Assembly: GCA_949318235.1 (NCBI GenBank)
Contig: OX439129.1
Coordinates: 33,179,254-33,243,253, forward strand
Length of the DNA: 64,000 nt
From: Ecdyonurus torrentis
Taxonomy: Eukaryota; Arthropoda; Insecta; Ephemeroptera; Heptageniidae
Reading direction: 5' to 3'
In this document: positions 42,186-53,900 of the stretch, piece by piece
Numbering within the stretch: the first letter of the stretch is position 1
How the letters are laid out: each line of letters opens with the position of its first letter
Notes under the pieces: model-generated
The model's database searches: none
Seen by the model: only the letters and a program-made list of their open reading frames with translations
What the model was told of the DNA's origin: nothing
Translations under genes and position numbers: made by a program

Positions 42186-44623
42186 AATTATAATAATAAA
42201 TCATTCTATAGCTTGCTATATATATTTTTTTAATAAACAGGTTCCAATACTGCACAAAATTTAAGTTTCTGTCATTGTGCAAAGTATTTTTTATTGATTT
42301 ATTTTTCTCCCACTTTAATACAAGAATATACTGTCAGCGTAAACAAATAAATTGAGCAAAAAGTCAATTCAAAAAAAAAAATAATAATAATAAAAAAAAA
42401 AAAAAAAACGACTCAACATAGTAAAAGTATCAATTTCTATAACTTTTATTTTCTATTTCACGCAAGGTTTACGTCTTTATCACATTTTAAAGTCTATTAC
42501 TTTGATTGTGTGTTGTTGAACAACAACAACAACAAATATATAGTAATAAAGAGTACATTTCTCCTATTTTTGAGGAGTTTCATCTCTTAGATTCCTGCAA
42601 ATATTTAAGTGCCATGTTTGTTCTTTACAAATTAGGACATTTTTCTTTCTGTATCTATTGCATACTTTACAAGCGCAAAGATTTTTTTTTTCCACCTTGT
42701 GGTAATTTTCTAGTATTGTATTTTTTCCCCATTGTAGTGCATGTTTTTCTTTCCAACAGTTTATGAAATATTTATTTTAGTAAGCTAGGAGTAATGTAGA
42801 TCAATTTTAGACGTTAATTTAACGTCTTACATGTATTTAGGGAATTTTTCTATACAATTCCCGAGGTCCCTTGAATTTCATTATAACAAGGTTTTACTGT
42901 ATTTCTGAACAAGAATAAAGTTCATATTTGAGTGTGTTTTTTTCTCCCTCTCTCTCAGTATCTATTTTTTTATATATTTTTTTTTACCACCATAAGTATT
43001 TTTAATATTTTTGATGTAGAAAATTAATTTCAATGTTATGCCACATTAGAGTACATAAGTTCATATAAAATTCTCTATACATGTATCAGTACTTAATGTG
43101 AGTACCTAATTTTCTACAGGGAAGTTAAACTGCCTCACAAGGATAAAGCTTCCAAAGACACTCCTCAGCCTACAGTGACTAGGAAGGATACAGCTACTTT
43201 TGTTCCATTCCAAGACCTGCTTGATATTGACTGGACTGCAGAAGAGATGGCTTCCACTTTTAAGAAAATGAGCAATGGTTATTTCATCATGAGAGGTAAA
43301 AAGAACAATGAAGGCTAATTTAAACTTGGACAGTGAAGTAAAACTATATTACTGTAGGCCGTAGGCCATACTTTATGTATTCCACAAGCAATTTTTTAAC
43401 ATCATATATTTTGCACTGTGATGTTAATTATTATTATTTAATAGTATACAGCAGTAGCATAGCCAGAATTTTGCAACAGGAGGGGTCTAGCCTACAGTGA
43501 GCATGGGAAAATCACCTCTTTTATCCATGCTTTTTCAGACTCTGAATACGTCCCTGCTTTACATATTGATACTGTAAAAAATCAGTATTAATGAAAATTC
43601 AACTATGCGATGATTGATAATTGAAAGATTTGATAATAAAACGCATAAATAGATTAGGAGAAATTGGGGAATGGGATTTAGTAATGAGCTTTCACTGACA
43701 GGGACGCCGTAGTAGAGAAAACATTGTTTTCAGTCTGGCTTAGAAATTATTCTCTGCCAACACGTTCGTCAGTGACAGCTCATAACTATCTCCCATTCCC
43801 CAAATTTTCCTAATCCGCCTATGCGTTTTAATATGAAACCTTTTTTATTCTCAATCATGTATATACATAAATTAAACTGAAATGCTATATTTTCATGCTG
43901 ACATACCAGTAATGTAGCTTTATTTTGTTGTCTTAACTAGTATTAATGCAAAGTGTTTTTAAAGAGTCAAGGTAAATCCTGAGCCATTTCAGTCAGTTCA
44001 ATGAAACAAGTCATTAAAAATCATAATCATTTTTAATCTATTGCACTTAATCAATTTAAGGAAAAAAAAAACATTATCGTTAGGATAAATATTATAGAAA
44101 AGGATAGAAATACCAGCATGGGCCTTACCACAGTAGAAGTATATATAAAAATTACAGCTATAACTCTGTGCCAAGTGAGACCTCAACCACTCCATTACAC
44201 TTAATACAGTAATTAAAGTGGCCATGTAATTAAATATTCAACAAATTTATAAAATATGTTGTTTTGTCTAGTGCTGCAAGAGTTCCGTAAAAAGGAAGGA
44301 CGTAACCCTTGTAACCAAGCAACTGATCTGGACTTGCTCAAGAAAACACGAGACACTGTGCTTGCAGATCTCAAAGTAGACCCTAGCCGTGTTCCAGACT
44401 CTATTCTACAGTAAGTATTTGTATAGTTCCTTATTCAAGATTTCACTTAGATTAAGATATAATTTCAGCAATAAATAATGGAAACCAATTTACTGTAATT
44501 CACATAGCAAAATATAACTTTTACTTAACAAATTGTATTTTGTCTAAACCTAAACTTCATCTTTTCAAAATTTACTGTTTAGTTTAAATAAATAACATAA
44601 GTGATTTTAAATAGAGAGAACCA

Positions 44624-44706
<83 letters not shown>

Positions 44707-45646
44707 AACCGTATAGCACAACATAGTATATCTTGCCCTATAGCTTCTTGAAAATCTTGCTAGCACAGACACACATTGAATAGCTTTCAGCACTAAACTG
44801 CAAGAGAAACAGTATGTGTGGGTTTTCGTCAGTCTCCAATCTGTAAGGACTCACAAAGGCACAAACACACACACATTTCTTTTGGAGTTAAGTGCTGAAA
44901 GCTATCCAATATGTGTTTATTATCTCTGCGCTAGCAAGATTTTAACAAGCTACAGGACTATTCACTATGGTAAGATACTTGCTGGTTTCCTCTACTATTT
45001 TCTTTTAAATTTATTATAATGTACTCTTAATCGTTCAACATATTATTTTCTTTTTTTATGTAGTTATTATAATTAATTTTATGTTTTGCAAACATTTTTT
45101 TAAGGTGTTTATTTATTATTATTATTTTTTTTTTCATTTATATATCAACTGTTATGGGGTTTTCCCTCAAATATATTTTACCTAACAGCGATACTTTATT
45201 TTCCTAATTTCTAAAAAATTTAGCAATATGTTATTAAGTAAGAACTGTCTGTGACTATAATGCTGGGACAGAAAAAGAGGAAAAGTTCCATAAGCCCATT
45301 CATTATTTGCAGGACCAGTCCTGCCATCCCCCTCCCCCCCCCCCCCCCCCTCACTTCTTCCTCTGAGTGGTTTGTATTAGAATCTAGCCGTTAACTATGT
45401 ATTTAAGCTATAAACTTGTGTAGAAATACACAACATACTCTACTGCATGATAACTGCAATCTAAACTAACTTTTTGTTTGTCACAGGCAATCATTTGGTC
45501 AAGTCTGCCCTGCTTGTGCTATTGTTGGTGGAGTGCTGGCACAAGAAGTGATCAAAGCAGTATCTCAACGAGACCGTCCACATAACAACTGCTTCTTCTT
45601 TGATCCAGATACTTGCGGTGGCAAGGTGGAATGTCTTGGAAACTAA
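39271..45646 (+). CDS. SAE1: SUMO-activating enzyme subunit 1 (6 coding exons, 331 aa)
   Basis: Coding exons: 39271-39362, 39621-39792, 40718-40974, 43120-43295, 44272-44410, 45487-45646; total 996 nt including TAA, GT-AG throughout and phases consistent. The product matches SAE1/Aos1, the regulatory half of the heterodimeric E1 that adenylates SUMO together with UBA2 in the nucleus (human form 346 aa). Visible landmarks: YDRQIRLWG at residues 17-25 (the conserved Arg reaches the ATP site in this family), glycine-rich nucleotide loop GMKGLG at 41-46, LERAQQLNP in exon 3, IKFFAGDIFGFFGY, and the C-terminal blocks CAIVGGVLAQE, HNNCFFFD and VECLG. As expected for SAE1, there is no catalytic-cysteine domain. 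The start ATG has A at -3 and G at +4. A possible AATAAA signal lies at 45962-45967, about 315 bp past the stop. Introns 2, 3, 4 and 5 all carry foldback or MITE insertions; intron 3 holds a nested transposon. The gene is head-to-head with TBC1D16 and tail-to-tail with the BTB gene. Confidence 0.95.
39893..40053. mobile_element. Hairpin element in SAE1 intron 2
   Basis: Arms GCAAGTATTTGTCCGATTGA and TCAATCAGACAAATACTTGC pair, with outer GTAAACAATAGC and GCTGTGGTTG. It is clearly related to the hairpin at 55722-55872 and 63078-63228, which has GCAAGTACTTTTCCGATG in the same place. Confidence 0.82.
40182..40644. mobile_element. Foldback element in SAE1 intron 2, about 460 bp
   Basis: Arms of about 220 bp. 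Pairs include AAGACTTGCAAGAGTAGG with CTACTTTTGCAAGTCTT, CCTGTCTCAATTTAACATGC with its complement, and GGGCAATGAAGCAGCTATAA with TTATAGCTGCTTCATTGCCC. The 110 bp next to exon 3 is free of it. Confidence 0.9.
41105..41145. repeat. Poly(A) run, 41 bp
   Basis: Forty-one consecutive A near the left end of the mariner-like element. Confidence 0.98.
41346..42097. mobile_element. Nested element inside the mariner-like insertion, with 7 bp TSD
   Basis: The ends TGCATAGGCTGA and TCAGCCTAACCA are imperfect complements. TGCACCA flanks both sides (41339-41345 and 42098-42104). A GTCCCGATTTT block occurs near both ends. It has long poly(T) and poly(A) stretches inside and no reading frame. The TSD of 7, possibly 8, bp fits a hAT-type mechanism, but the superfamily is uncertain. 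Confidence 0.78.
41653..41687. repeat. Poly(T) run, 35 bp
   Basis: Thirty-five T within the nested element. Confidence 0.97.
42151..42187. repeat. (GAAA)n microsatellite
   Basis: About eight AAAG units following an A run, still inside the mariner-like element. Confidence 0.94.
43637..43830. mobile_element. Foldback element in SAE1 intron 4
   Basis: Arms of about 65 bp: AAAACGCATAAATAGATTAG with CTAATCCGCCTATGCGTTTT, TTGGGGAATGGGA with TCCCATTCCCCAA, and TCACTGAC with GTCAGTGA. Confidence 0.87.
44090..44225. mobile_element. Decayed copy of the GGGCCTTACCACAG foldback family
   Basis: It shares AAAGGATAGAAATACCAGCA, GGGCCTTACCACAGTAGAAG and AACTCTGTGCCAAGTGAGACC with the element at 35840 but lacks a complete right arm. 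It ends about 45 bp before SAE1 exon 5. Confidence 0.75.
44598..45006. mobile_element. Foldback element with internal (GA)n in SAE1 intron 5
   Basis: Outer ends TTTAAATAGAGAGAACCAGC and GCTGGTTTCCTCTACTATTT pair, as do inner AATAGCTTTCAGCACT and AGTGCTGAAAGCTAT. A 77 bp (GA)n tract has expanded within the left arm. Confidence 0.8.
44626..44702. repeat. (GA)n microsatellite, 77 bp
   Basis: Pure AG repeat inside the left arm of the foldback in SAE1 intron 5. Confidence 0.98.
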
Positions 45647-46796
45647 ATAATCTCTGCATTTAAATCTCATCATCTTATCACAGTTAAGGAAAAGCATTTA
45701 ATTAATACTTTATTTTTATTTTAAGTTGTAACTTCAAATAGATGGAAAGTTTTCATATTAATTTTAAGCTCAATATTTTTTGTTGTAACAAGATAAATTG
45801 ATTCAATGATGTTCTAACTAGCAAAGTGGGCATGAAGAAAAAGCAATGTTAAAATTATTTCTTTTTATTAATTAACTTTTTTTGTTTCTAATATTGTAAA
45901 AATTTTATGTAAGCAATCCATAATCTTAATGTAAAACAAATATACTTATAAGGTTTAGAAAAATAAATCATCAAAAATTTTGATAAGTATCAGTCTTATA
46001 ATTTACAAAAATCCCAAAAAGTTAACAATCATAAAATTATGAACAATCATAGATATGTATAAAAATATTATATACCTTTGCTAACTAATATTAAATTTAA
46101 AAAACAAACAAACATATAAGGACAAAATTATTGTTTTCTTAACAACATACACAATATTAATTGTAGACAATTGTTTTTAAAATAGATATGGCTATAATAT
46201 TCACATGGTGTACTCTAAATATAATTACCTTGTATATGTAAATCATGAATTTTAAATTTCCAAGTAAATATTTCTCCACAAAATTTAAATAAAAATGCAA
46301 AAATTAGTAATATAAAAATATACAAAATAACAAAGAGGTCAATAATAATTTACAGTATTATCTTAACTCAAAACAAAAGTTATGAAAATATTTTTTTCTT
46401 TTCTTTAAGATGATAGACCCACTGAGGCAAAGCCATTCATTCAGAGGTAGAAAAGTACCAAAATCTAATAGCACCTGCTCATTAAACCACTAAAAAATTA
46501 GCTTGAAAAGTATCAATAGGTTAGTAATGTATTTTGCCTATTATGCCTTCTTTTTATTTATATATATTTTACATGATTATTTTTCTCTTGAAAATATTTT
46601 TTGGCTATAAAATTTTAATAACTCCAGAAACAAAAGAATAAATGAAAAAATAAAATCATTGTACACAAAATAAAATCCTATCTAAATTTTGTTAGTAAAA
46701 AAAATACATAATAATTATTACCACCTATGTATTATATTTGTTGCTTTCTGAAATACTGTTTGATTTATAAGTTGTGCAAGGGGACATTCAAACATG

Positions 46797-47076
46797 TACA
46801 GTTTCAGACAAATAAAAGGTAACCATTTAAACATGTTTCTATTTTGCGCGCCTCAAATTTTATGTGTAAACGATATTGTCACGTCATATTCTCGTGTTTT
46901 GATGTGCGCTCAGGTGTGTAGCGTTATCTATCAGGTGAGCTGCTTTAGCTAGCCAGACAAACAAGCCTCGTGATTCACGTGAATATGACGTAATAATATA
47001 GTTTCTCATAAAGTTTGAGGCGCACAAAAAAAAGCAGCAAGTTTAAATGGTAACCTTTCATTTGTCTGAAACTGTA
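46797..47076. mobile_element. TA-flanked MITE, about 280 bp
   Basis: It begins TA-CAGTTTCAGACAAAT and ends ATTTGTCTGAAACTG-TA. The arms continue through GGTAACCATTTAAAC with its complement, and through GCCTCAAA with TTTGAGGC. TA at both edges and a CAG start fit a Tc1/mariner-derived MITE. Confidence 0.9.
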
Positions 47077-47281
47077 CAGTATTCTCTACACTTAAAGAGG
47101 GGGGCGAGGAAGTTTTGTGAAGTGTTTAACATATTATTTTATTCATTGTAGCATTAAATAGCAACTTTCACATTTCAAATTGAGTGTACGCCTAAAAAAG
47201 AGGGGGGGGGTACTCATATTTGAATAAGTGCTATTTAAATAATTTATAAAAATTTGAGGGAAAAAATCCATTATCCTACAT

Positions 47282-47288
<7 letters not shown>

Positions 47289-47323
<35 letters not shown>

Positions 47324-47354
47324 AAAGAAAGAAAGAAAGAAAGAAAGAAAGAAA
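47289..47354. repeat. Poly(A) run followed by (GAAA)n
   Basis: Thirty-three A, then about eight GAAA units that run into the left arm of the next foldback. Confidence 0.96.
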
Positions 47355-47525
47355 ATATAGTAGAATGATTAGAGCATGTTGAATTGTAAAGTAATAAAAT
47401 GTGAAGATTCTATAATTTAATTCTAATTAATCTAATTCCTTGCAATCTATAAATTACAGAACCTTCGCCACGTTTTATTACTTTTCCATTCAACGTGGAC
47501 TAATCATTCTACTATATTTTCTTTC
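47347..47525. mobile_element. Foldback element at the 3' side of the BTB gene
   Basis: Arms of about 65 bp: GAAAGAAAATATAGTAGAAT with ATTCTACTATATTTTCTTTC, and GTTGAAT...GTAATAAAA with its near complement. Any BTB isoform C transcript that extended 200 bp past its stop would include it. Confidence 0.8.
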
Positions 47526-47730
47526 AATTTCGATGTATTTGTTATTATTTTATCAGTTACATATTTAAATAAATTATTCAACAAAAAAGTAAGAAAAAAT
47601 GAAAAAAAAAAAAAAAAAAAAAAAACTATTTGCAAAACACTAAAATTTCATTTTTCAACCCCCCAAGACATGAAAAACAAAATCCGTCTATGAAAATATA
47701 AGGCAAGTGGTGTTATGTGAGTAATTTTGT

Positions 47731-47972
47731 TCATGTGGCATGCTCATCTTGTGTTTGTTCTGACATGGCAGGCCTATGTAGAGAGTAGATGTGAGCTGAC
47801 AGAGAGTACTTGTGTTTAAATACTTTACCACAGAGATGACAAGAAACTTCTTGCAAATATGTACCACCATGTTTGATACGCATATGTTTTACTAGATTTG
47901 ACTTGTTTGATATTATTTTACGACAAACTGGGCATGGACGGCTACTCATCCTGTTGTCAATCGATCTATTAT
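47731..47972 (-). CDS. Alternative terminal zinc-finger exon C of the BTB gene
   Basis: The acceptor TTTTTCAG precedes 47972 and the exon enters in the same phase as A and B. It encodes SSRPCPVC...HMRIKH and VSCHLC...HIYSLH, two regular C2H2 fingers (C-X2-C-X12-H-X4-H), and stops at 47731. It is the most distal of the three and about 2.1 kb from the convergent SAE1 stop codon. Confidence 0.86.
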
Positions 47973-50900
47973 CTGAAAAATAATTATTATAACAGAATTT
48001 AAACATTTTAAAATTATTATTATCTACATAAAACAACACCAAGAATTTTTTTTATCATTATTTCTTCAAGTTTTATGAAAACATTAAATATTTATATAAA
48101 CCTGCAAGATATTATGAATGTGCGATTGCTTTTAAATAATCATGTATTTAACCAAGAAGTGACACTTGAAATGGACGTTAATCCAAACTTGAGTTTTCCT
48201 GACTACATATATTTACACTTTTCAAAGCAAATCATCCTGACTTGTCCTATGAACATTCAAAATAAGTACTTAATTTGTATATTATTTAAACTATGGCCAA
48301 CGTTTATTTAATAGGGTTGGAAAAGCTCTTTGTGCACCTTAAATTAAGTGTTTGTCATTATTATAATGAAAAATGTAAATTATGTAAATTGTGTATGGAA
48401 AGTGGCTCTATGGTATGTAATTTACATAATTACATACAACTTACTTACATTTATTGTTAGTAAAATACGTAAATTCTTTGTATTACAAGTTATATACAGA
48501 CAAATTACGTACTTATTTTGTTTATGTTGATGGAGTAAGGGTAATAAACCACTACTTTGGAAGACAGACAAAAAATAAACTAAGTTTCTTTTTTTCTTTT
48601 TTTTTTTTTTTTACCCATGCTTGGGGTTTACAACTTCTACTTTTACATTAACTACAACTCAAACACATGCGATAAAAGAACAAAATAAAAGCAACACAAA
48701 CACATGGTCTTTAGGATGTAAAAATTATACATAAATAAAAATTATTATAATTATTATATAAATAAAATAAAAATATACTTGCATATTCCAGAAATGCAAT
48801 AAAATATGAAGAACTAAAAAACAATGATAAAATATATTTTGTTGCATAATAAATCACCATTTTATATACATGTAGCATATCCTGTGCTCAGCAACAAAGA
48901 ATTAACATACTGTATTTTATTCAAACAAATCAATAATTTCAATAATGGCATACAATCAAAATTTCAACCAATAATAGTATGTTAAAAAATAAAATAGAAA
49001 TTATAATATTTAACTGCATTGAAAATGGATGAAAAAATAATAATGAAAATAACATCAAACTATATACCAAAGAAGTAAATTTACTTAGCTTCAGAGCAAT
49101 ATCCATCTTCACTGTAATAGTATAAAATAAACTTGTAATAAAACACATTTTAATAAAATGACAAGTGTTTTGTTGTAGATGGATTTTTTTTTTTTTTTTT
49201 TTTTTTCAAACAATCATTAACAGTTTATAAAAAATAATCCTATGTTATAAAGTAAATAGGCCTATGTGAATACAAAATAATATTTTGATTTAATATCAAT
49301 ATTTTATAAAATTATAACAAACACTTATGCATAAATTTAAATTAAAGTCTTCGATTGTTAACTATATCCTTAAATAATAACGGAATGAAAAATGTGTACT
49401 AATAATGGACATTATGTGCTTCCTTCATATGTTGTTTAAGTTTAAAACTTTCTCTTGTTCTAAAAGAAAGTGGACACAAGTGACAACAAGCTCGATCTGT
49501 CATTTCTGAGTGCACAAGTCTGACGTGGTACTTAAGAGAAGACTGGTTGGCGTATTCTTGACCACAATGAGGACACACCCCTCCCTGTGCAACACGAGGT
49601 AAACCTCCCATTGGTCGTCCTGATGCTGCTACAGCTGCAGCTTGACTGCCTGAAACACCAAATGTTCAAACACTGTCTTCAGACAGTGCTCCAAATCTTA
49701 TATATTTTCTCCCTCCACCTAACATTATAGTATTAAATGAATTTATTATTAGTGCATGTTAAAAAACAAAATGTACAATTTTAAATTTAATATGTATATT
49801 AATATTACAGAAACTGTATGCCAGTACTGTGTGTAGGCCAAAAAATTGTCATGTATGCTGTAATTTAATATAATGCAAAACAAATGTCCTGTGGGCATAT
49901 TTACTATTTATGCTATAAAAATAAAGCATAAAGTTTCAATAAAGTTGATATTTCTATCAAATCTTGAAGAAAAAAAAGTATTGCATCCACATTTTAGCAT
50001 GCTGTATAATGTATAATAATATGTTGTGGTTTTTTACCCGTTCCTACATTCAACACTTTTCTTGCTTCATTCAACTGCTTCTATCAATCTTCTTTCTTTT
50101 TTCTACATAATTTTGTACTTGTTTTTAATATTTATATTTGTTTTAAATGTTAATAATTATTTATAATATAGGTACAGAATATAAAAATAAGCTTGTCGAA
50201 ACAGCCATATTTATTTTTTGTGCTTTTTTTTTATAATATTTACACACATATAATATAATTTATGTTAGTAAAATAATTGTTATTCCCATGCCTTTGTGTA
50301 TATCAACATGCTGCTGCTAAATTTTGTACTACCATTATTCATTAATTATAATTTTTATAAATAAGCTTACTTTCACCACTGATGCTTAAAGATGTCTCCC
50401 TTTAGTAATCTTATTAGCTTCATTGTTTTGGTAATGTTCAGCATATGAAACTATTATTTATTTTAAAACATTATTAAGTTATATAATTTGACACACATAC
50501 ATTATCTAGCCAGATTTGTACTTTAAATCTAAACTAAAATATTTGGCACAATTATTTAATTCAGTACAGTAAATTATTAAAAGTTGCAGAGAGAATAAGA
50601 TGCAATCAATCAACACTGAAAACAATGCATCTCTTTTTTTTTTCTCTCTCTCTCTCTCTTTTATGAATAAAAAATATATAATATTATTTTCAAACCATGG
50701 TAATGTGAATCGACTCAAAATCGCAAGATGTTATGTAAATAATGTAAAATAAGACTAGAGTAAAAAGAAAGAAAAAAAATCAATCCCCCTTGTTTTAACT
50801 CCCTGGCTAGTTTATAATGTCTACGAAAATGTAAAATCTTTAAATACCTAAAATACATATTATTATTATTAAATTATTTTGTAAAATAAGAAATGGTAAC

Positions 50901-53900
50901 CTGTAAACATTGTACTATTCGTTTAAAAATTTATAAATCTTTGAAGGCAAAATATTATGTATTTACATACAACATTTTCTAAAATATTTTTACTTGAAAT
51001 ATCATTTTTATATATATATATAAAAATGTTAAAAAATAAATAAATAATAGGTAGTAGTTACGAGATTAGAGTGGGACTTGGGACTAAATGTTCTACCACA
51101 GGCGTTCTAAATAAACGTTACAGCAGGGGGACACGATGTCAATAAAATACAACATTGTCTAGTATATCATGTTCTCACGCTACATCGCAAAGGCATAAGT
51201 TTATTAAGCAGACTTACCAGTACTCATTACCTTCGACTGGTTCCATCTTCGGTACATCATATTTTATTGACACAGTATACGAAATAAATACTGTACAATA
51301 TTAAAAAATGAGAATATATTCTCATTTTTTTAATATTGTATTTATTTTATCTAGCACTTGCCTATGCTAGAATATTTGATCCCACATCTCAATTTACTAT
51401 ATAAATTAGATAATTTTTTGCAATTTCTTCATTTTCAATTCAATGAGTATCTCTACCTACTATTTTCAACTATAAAAAAAGGATTTAAACATATTATATA
51501 TTTATATATAGTTCGAATAATTTCTAGTATCTACTTGTTTAACATAAACTCGTCTACCATTACTATCACATATACGTCTTAATGGAACATTATGAACTTT
51601 GACTAGATGTTTACGTAGATAAAGTTTATTTTTAACTATACACTGACACTGAGGACATTGAACAGAAACAGGAGGGATGTGGATATTCATCATATGCTGC
51701 TTGAGGTTGAATGCATTACTGAATGTTCTGCCACATAGAGGGCACACACGTGGCTGGCGGCACGAACCAGTTTCAGCCTCGTTCTCCACTCGGCTTGACT
51801 TAGTGGAGCGCCTATCATGTGTGCTGCCAAATGTGCAGGGGGTGGTGAGAGCACAAGGATACCCTGCAACCATACAGTCGCAACTCTAACCACCTCACTT
51901 CACCTTATTACAAGCAAAATATATACCAATCAAGCATAAAAAAAAAACATTCTGTAGTTGTTGTTTTTCTCTCTAGCATTACATACAATAGTTTTAGTAT
52001 ATAACCTGCAGACCATGTGTTATTTACAATATTACATGGACACATTCATTAATATAATTTAATTATTATTATAGCAAGGTACAGAAAGGATAGTTAGTGA
52101 AGCAAAATATACCACAGACACCCACAACAAATGTTAAATGTTTGCACACAAAGCTGCTTTCAAAAAAATTTTATACCCAAAGCATAAAACACACACAATA
52201 TTATTACTTTTTGTACTGACTGCTATGGCCAAGTTGATGTACAAATTGCAAAACTTACTACTATAGATATTTAATTAATGTATGAATTAATAGTAAAATA
52301 CTGTTTATGAATTATGACTCAGAACTCTTACGACAGTCAACAAAACCATAACAATCTTACACCCAAAACCAACAGCTAAGTTGTGCTGCCTCACAGCTGA
52401 GGTGGTGGGGGTTGTGAGAAAGCATGCCGGTGACCCACTGGCGATGCTAAACCCCCCAGCTGCATGCAAGCCAGCAGAAAGAGAGGCAGAGGAGTGGTCA
52501 ACTGACCTGGTGACAGCTCTCCAGTTGAACTTTCCATCATACCATGGCCAGAATTGTGTACAGGGGAATGTGAACCTAAAACAATGATATACACTTATTA
52601 TTTAAAATTAAAAAAGGACAAAATTTCTTTGAGAAGCAATTAGCTTATATTGCAAAAATCTAAGTTACTGATAACTGGTATCAATAAATTAAAAATTATT
52701 TAAGTATTTAGGGGGGGGGGGGGGGGGGGATATGGAATTGATTTTATAATAACATGCACTCTATAATAACAGTACTGTACTCTGCATTTCTCAACATTTT
52801 GAATATAATAATAAGTAATAATTTGGAATATAAGTTTGTACAATAAGTACAGTCAACCGTGGTAAAATTGAAAGCAAGGGGTAAAATTGAAAGCCAATCA
52901 CAGACCCACTTTTAAAGTGCTCTGTGTCTAGCGCTTAGCGAGGTAGGGAAAAGTGAAAGCTTGCATACGATTGGAGTTTCAAGTTCAGCCCGTACTTTCA
53001 ATTTCACCCCGGTTGACTGTAATGTCATTACATTACGTAGGTTATTTAGTAGGTGCATCACAGATCACAGAAACCGATTATTTTCCAATTTACACATTAT
53101 GGGTTTTACATTACCGGTACAACTCTGTTTATTATATATAGGTATATAAAAAAAAATTAAAATAATATTATTATACCTGAAGCATCTGAATTTCTTGGTG
53201 CAGTTAAAGATCTTGCTAGCATACTTGTTGATTCATCACTGGCTAGTGGAGATTGTGAAGCTGAAGTTATCCCACCCAGTTGTCTGGATGATTCTCCATC
53301 CTCATTATCTTCCTCCCCACTAAATGGTACTTTAATATCTTCTTCATGGCACAAACCCATCTCTTCTTCATCTAGTGGCTCTTGTTTAGTCACAACACTA
53401 TCTTGAGTTACTACCGACTCTGCTACTGGGGAAGTGGGTGTCAATGGAGCAGGTACTCTTCTTGGGATGGCTTTACGGCGTTTTGGTTGTGGAGAACTAT
53501 CAAGATGCCTTGCAGCTGGCACTGGAGTTGACGAGAGGGGAAGTACACTTAGGGGAGGTGGAGATCCTGCTGACCGTTGGCTCTTGTTACTTCTGTGTGA
53601 TGGACGTAATACAGGTATAGCAGCAGGTATTGCTGATTGGTGTGAGGTCGAGCTGGTTTGATGTACTGGATTCAACTGTAATAATATTACCATATGTAAT
53701 TAATTTGACAGTTAAAAATAAAATATTTAATTTTTATTACATTATTTTAGCTTAAATAATACAACACTAACACAAAAAATTGGTGTACCATACTGGTACT
53801 TTAAATAAGCTCAATGTGAAATTGAAACTTGAATCATGTGCAAGCTTTCACTTTTCCCTATCTCTATCTCACTATAGACACCGAGCACTTTCAAAGCGAG

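Larger units (their letters stand above)
41016..42899. mobile_element. Mariner/pogo-like element in SAE1 intron 3 (host of a nested insertion)
   Basis: It begins CAGTAAAACCACGATATAGC and ends with the near complement ATAACAAGGTTTTACTG, each edge abutted by TA, the Tc1/mariner target site. Subterminal GTCCCGGCGAAATT pairs loosely with the CCCGAGGTCCC region. The full length is 1884 bp; without the nested 752 bp insertion it is about 1.1 kb. No transposase reading frame was seen, so it is non-autonomous. Poly(A) 41105-41145 lies inside. Confidence 0.82.
45647..47730. other. Intergenic region between convergent SAE1 and BTB genes
   Basis: It holds the presumed SAE1 3' UTR (AATAAA at 45962), AT-rich unique DNA, the 46797-47076 MITE, a poly(A)/(GAAA)n tract at 47289-47354 and the foldback at 47347-47525. 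No further zinc-finger exon was seen here. Confidence 0.75.

Noticed and set aside
51294..51340. Perfect short palindrome of AATATTAAAAAATGAGAATAT type
   Set aside because: About 44 bp of AT-rich sequence; too short and too simple to call an element.
53434..53661. Plus-strand ORFs of 75 and 60 aa
   Set aside because: Antisense shadows of BTB coding exon 3.
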